Assembly: GCF_016458825.1 (NCBI RefSeq)
Contig: NZ_CP066744.1
Coordinates: 1,051,868-1,115,867 of the forward strand
Reading direction: 5' to 3'
Length of the DNA: 64,000 nt
Origin: Miniphocaeibacter halophilus
GTDB taxonomy: Bacteria; Bacillota; Clostridia; Tissierellales; Peptoniphilaceae
Shown here: positions 62,200 to 64,000 of the stretch, in pieces
Numbering within the stretch: the first letter of the stretch is position 1
How the letters are laid out: each line of letters starts with the position of its first letter
The notes under the pieces: model-generated
What the model was told of the DNA's origin: nothing
Databases searched by the model: none
The model's input: the letters and a program-made list of their open reading frames with translations, nothing else
Translations under genes and position numbers: made by a program

Positions 62200-64000
62200 T
62201 GGATTTACAAATGCTTAAGGAAATTAAAAATAAAACTTTACCTCAAATGGCTTTAAGGGACAATCGTTTCGCTAATATAAACAGTTTATATAATAAACAG
62301 GTTTTAATTTGTGGAGATACAGGATGTAGATCATCTAAGTCCGATGAGATGGAAGAAGAAATTAGGGAAGCTTTAAAGGAAGCTAATGCTGAGGAAAAAA
62401 TAGATGTAGTAAGAGTTGGCTGTTTTGGTTTGTGTGAAGCAGGTCCTATTGCTGTTGTTTATCCCGGAGGTAAATTTTATGCCTATTTAAAGGAAGGCGA
62501 CGGTAGGAGAATAGTTAAGGAAGATCTTTTAGGAGATAAAACCATTGATGAATTAATATATCCTGAAAGCCTTTCCGATGATATTGTAAAGTCAATTTAT
62601 GATGTATCTTTTTACACTAAGCAAAAGAAAATAGCTCATAAAAATTGTGGAGTTATTAATCCTGATTCTATTGAAGAATATATTGCTTTAGATGGATACT
62701 TGGGATTACATAAAGCATTAAATGAAATGTCACCTCAAGAAGTTATAGATGAAATTAAGGAAAGTGGATTAAGGGGCCGTGGTGGCGGAGGATTTCCAAC
62801 TGGATTGAAATGGCAATTTACTAAAGATGCAGAAGGAAGTCCAAAATATGTATTATGTAATGCTGATGAAGGAGACCCTGGTGCATTTATGGACAGGTCT
62901 ATTTTAGAGGGAGATCCTTATTCTGTTATTGAAGCTATGACTATAGCCGGTTATGCAATAAATGCAAACTATGGCTTTATATATATTAGAGCAGAATATC
63001 CTTCAGCTGTAGAAAAATTAGAATCAAGTATAAAAAAGGCAAAAGAGTTAGGATTACTCGGTAACAATATTATGGGAACGGATTTTTCTTTTGATTTAGA
63101 GTTAAGATTAGGTGCCGGTGCCTTTGTTTGTGGTGAGGAAATGGCCCTTATTGAATCCATAGAAGGAAAAAGAGGTATTCCTAGAAATAAACCACCTTTC
63201 CCAGCAAATGAAGGATTATGGGGTAAACCTACTTTAATTAATAATGTTGAAACCTATGCAAATATTGCGCAGATAATATATAAAGGCTCAGATTGGTTTT
63301 CAAGTATTGGTACTGAAAAATCCCATGGAACTAAGGTATTTACTCTTGGAGGAAATATAAAGAGAACAGGAATTATAGAAGTTCCTATGGGAACTACCTT
63401 AAGGGATATTATCTACGAAATAGGTGGAGGAATTATTGGAGATAAGGAATTTAAGGCAGTTCAAACAGGTGGTCCATCTGGTGGATGTATTACTAAGGAT
63501 TACTTAGATACTCCAATTGACTATGATAATTTAACTGCACTAGGCTCTATGATGGGTTCCGGTGGAATGATAGTTATGGATGACTCTACCTGTATGGTTG
63601 ATATTGCAAGATTTTTCCTAGAGTTTACAGTTGATGAATCCTGTGGTAAATGTACACCATGTCGTGAAGGTACTAAGAGAATGCTTGAAATTCTTGAAAA
63701 AATTGTTGCAGGAAAAGGCACTTTAGAAGATATTGACACTCTTGAAAATCTAGGCAATATGATTAAAATCAGTTCCCTTTGCGGTTTAGGTCAATCAGCA
63801 CCTAATCCTGTATTATCAACACTTAGATACTTTAGGGATGAATATGAAGCTCATGTTGTAGACAAAAAATGTCCGGCAGGACATTGTAAAGCATTACTTG
63901 AATACTATATAGACGATACATGTATAGGATGTAGAAAATGTGCTAGAAATTGTCCGGTAAATTGTATTTCAGGAAAGCCTAAGGAAGTACATGTTATTGA
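62199..64000 (+). CDS. NuoF-like flavoprotein subunit (HydB/HndC), truncated by the window end
   Basis: At least 600 residues are encoded and the frame is still open at the last base. Domains in order: a thioredoxin-like [2Fe-2S] domain (C38, C43, C75, C79), the NuoF FMN/NADH domain starting GLRGRGGGGFPTG (about 190-202), the [4Fe-4S] site C482, C485, C488 and C528 (CGKCTPCREG), and a C-terminal ferredoxin domain (C575, C578, C581, C585). This is the NADH-oxidising subunit of bifurcating or NAD(P)-reducing [FeFe] hydrogenases. The catalytic hydrogenase subunit should follow outside the window. Confidence 0.93.
   Translation, partial: MDLQMLKEIKNKTLPQMALRDNRFANINSLYNKQVLICGDTGCRSSKSDEMEEEIREALKEANAEEKIDVVRVGCFGLCEAGPIAVVYPGGKFYAYLKEGDGRRIVKEDLLGDKTIDELIYPESLSDDIVKSIYDVSFYTKQKKIAHKNCGVINPDSIEEYIALDGYLGLHKALNEMSPQEVIDEIKESGLRGRGGGGFPTGLKWQFTKDAEGSPKYVLCNADEGDPGAFMDRSILEGDPYSVIEAMTIAGYAINANYGFIYIRAEYPSAVEKLESSIKKAKELGLLGNNIMGTDFSFDLELRLGAGAFVCGEEMALIESIEGKRGIPRNKPPFPANEGLWGKPTLINNVETYANIAQIIYKGSDWFSSIGTEKSHGTKVFTLGGNIKRTGIIEVPMGTTLRDIIYEIGGGIIGDKEFKAVQTGGPSGGCITKDYLDTPIDYDNLTALGSMMGSGGMIVMDDSTCMVDIARFFLEFTVDESCGKCTPCREGTKRMLEILEKIVAGKGTLEDIDTLENLGNMIKISSLCGLGQSAPNPVLSTLRYFRDEYEAHVVDKKCPAGHCKALLEYYIDDTCIGCRKCARNCPVNCISGKPKEVHVI

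Overview
The window is strongly AT-rich DNA with Shine-Dalgarno sites (GGAGG-type) before nearly every gene, many intrinsic terminators, TTG/GTG starts and AGA/AGG as the usual arginine codons. The gene content (mnmE-mnmG-rsmG, GlpP-controlled glycerol operon, NADH-linked hydrogenase-type NuoE/NuoF subunits, DUF1667, DUF1846, DUF2975-Xre pairs) points to a low-GC anaerobic Firmicute of the Clostridia/Tissierellia type. That placement is an inference; no rRNA or other marker lies in the window. mnmE-mnmG-rsmG normally sits near the replication origin in Firmicutes, but I see neither dnaA boxes nor parAB here.

Layout. 1-3.7 kb: end of mnmE, mnmG, rsmG and a small conserved protein. 3.7-10 kb: an accessory block. 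It opens with a broken membrane-protein remnant, then two divergent operons (panB - BASS-family transporter - iron alcohol dehydrogenase; cyclase-fold hydrolase - panE-type reductase) and a FadR-type regulator gene. Two near-mirror consensus promoters each carry a repeated GntR-like operator. panC and panD are absent, so this looks like a system that handles pantoate/ketopantoate-like acids and not simple vitamin synthesis. It is my best candidate for an undescribed pathway. 10-17 kb: a decayed IS30 transposase, a HAD protein, thpR, and a complete ISL3-family element with an exact 8-bp target duplication. The ISL3 element interrupts the terminator of a remnant copy of the peptidoglycan-hydrolase gene found at 15.7-16.8 kb. 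A broken and an intact Cof-type HAD phosphatase lie between. 17-30 kb: an M16C peptidase, a lipoprotein, acetyltransferases, two tandem FMN reductases and a pirin, small membrane proteins, and class I ribonucleotide reductase behind a NrdR box.

30.6-38 kb: a long one-directional locus of largely unrecognised envelope proteins. It holds two paralogous single-pass proteins, a DUF2975/Xre pair, a lipoprotein and two tandem DUF4153 proteins. 38-50 kb: an ECF sigma/anti-sigma pair, lipoproteins, a short-chain dehydrogenase resembling clostridial 7-alpha-hydroxysteroid dehydrogenase with foreign-looking codons, a pentapeptide-repeat protein, Xre regulators (one apparently membrane-tethered), acetyltransferases, an FNT channel and a DUF1846 protein. 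50-56 kb: a glycerol operon, glpP-glpK-glpF-glpA-like-FAD oxidoreductase-DUF1667, preceded by a promoter and a leader terminator suited to GlpP antitermination. 56-60.5 kb: a MoeA-like protein with a FecCD-type ABC importer, probably for molybdate or tungstate. 61.7 kb to the end: the first two subunits of a NADH-linked, probably electron-bifurcating [FeFe]-hydrogenase-type complex, the second cut by the window edge.
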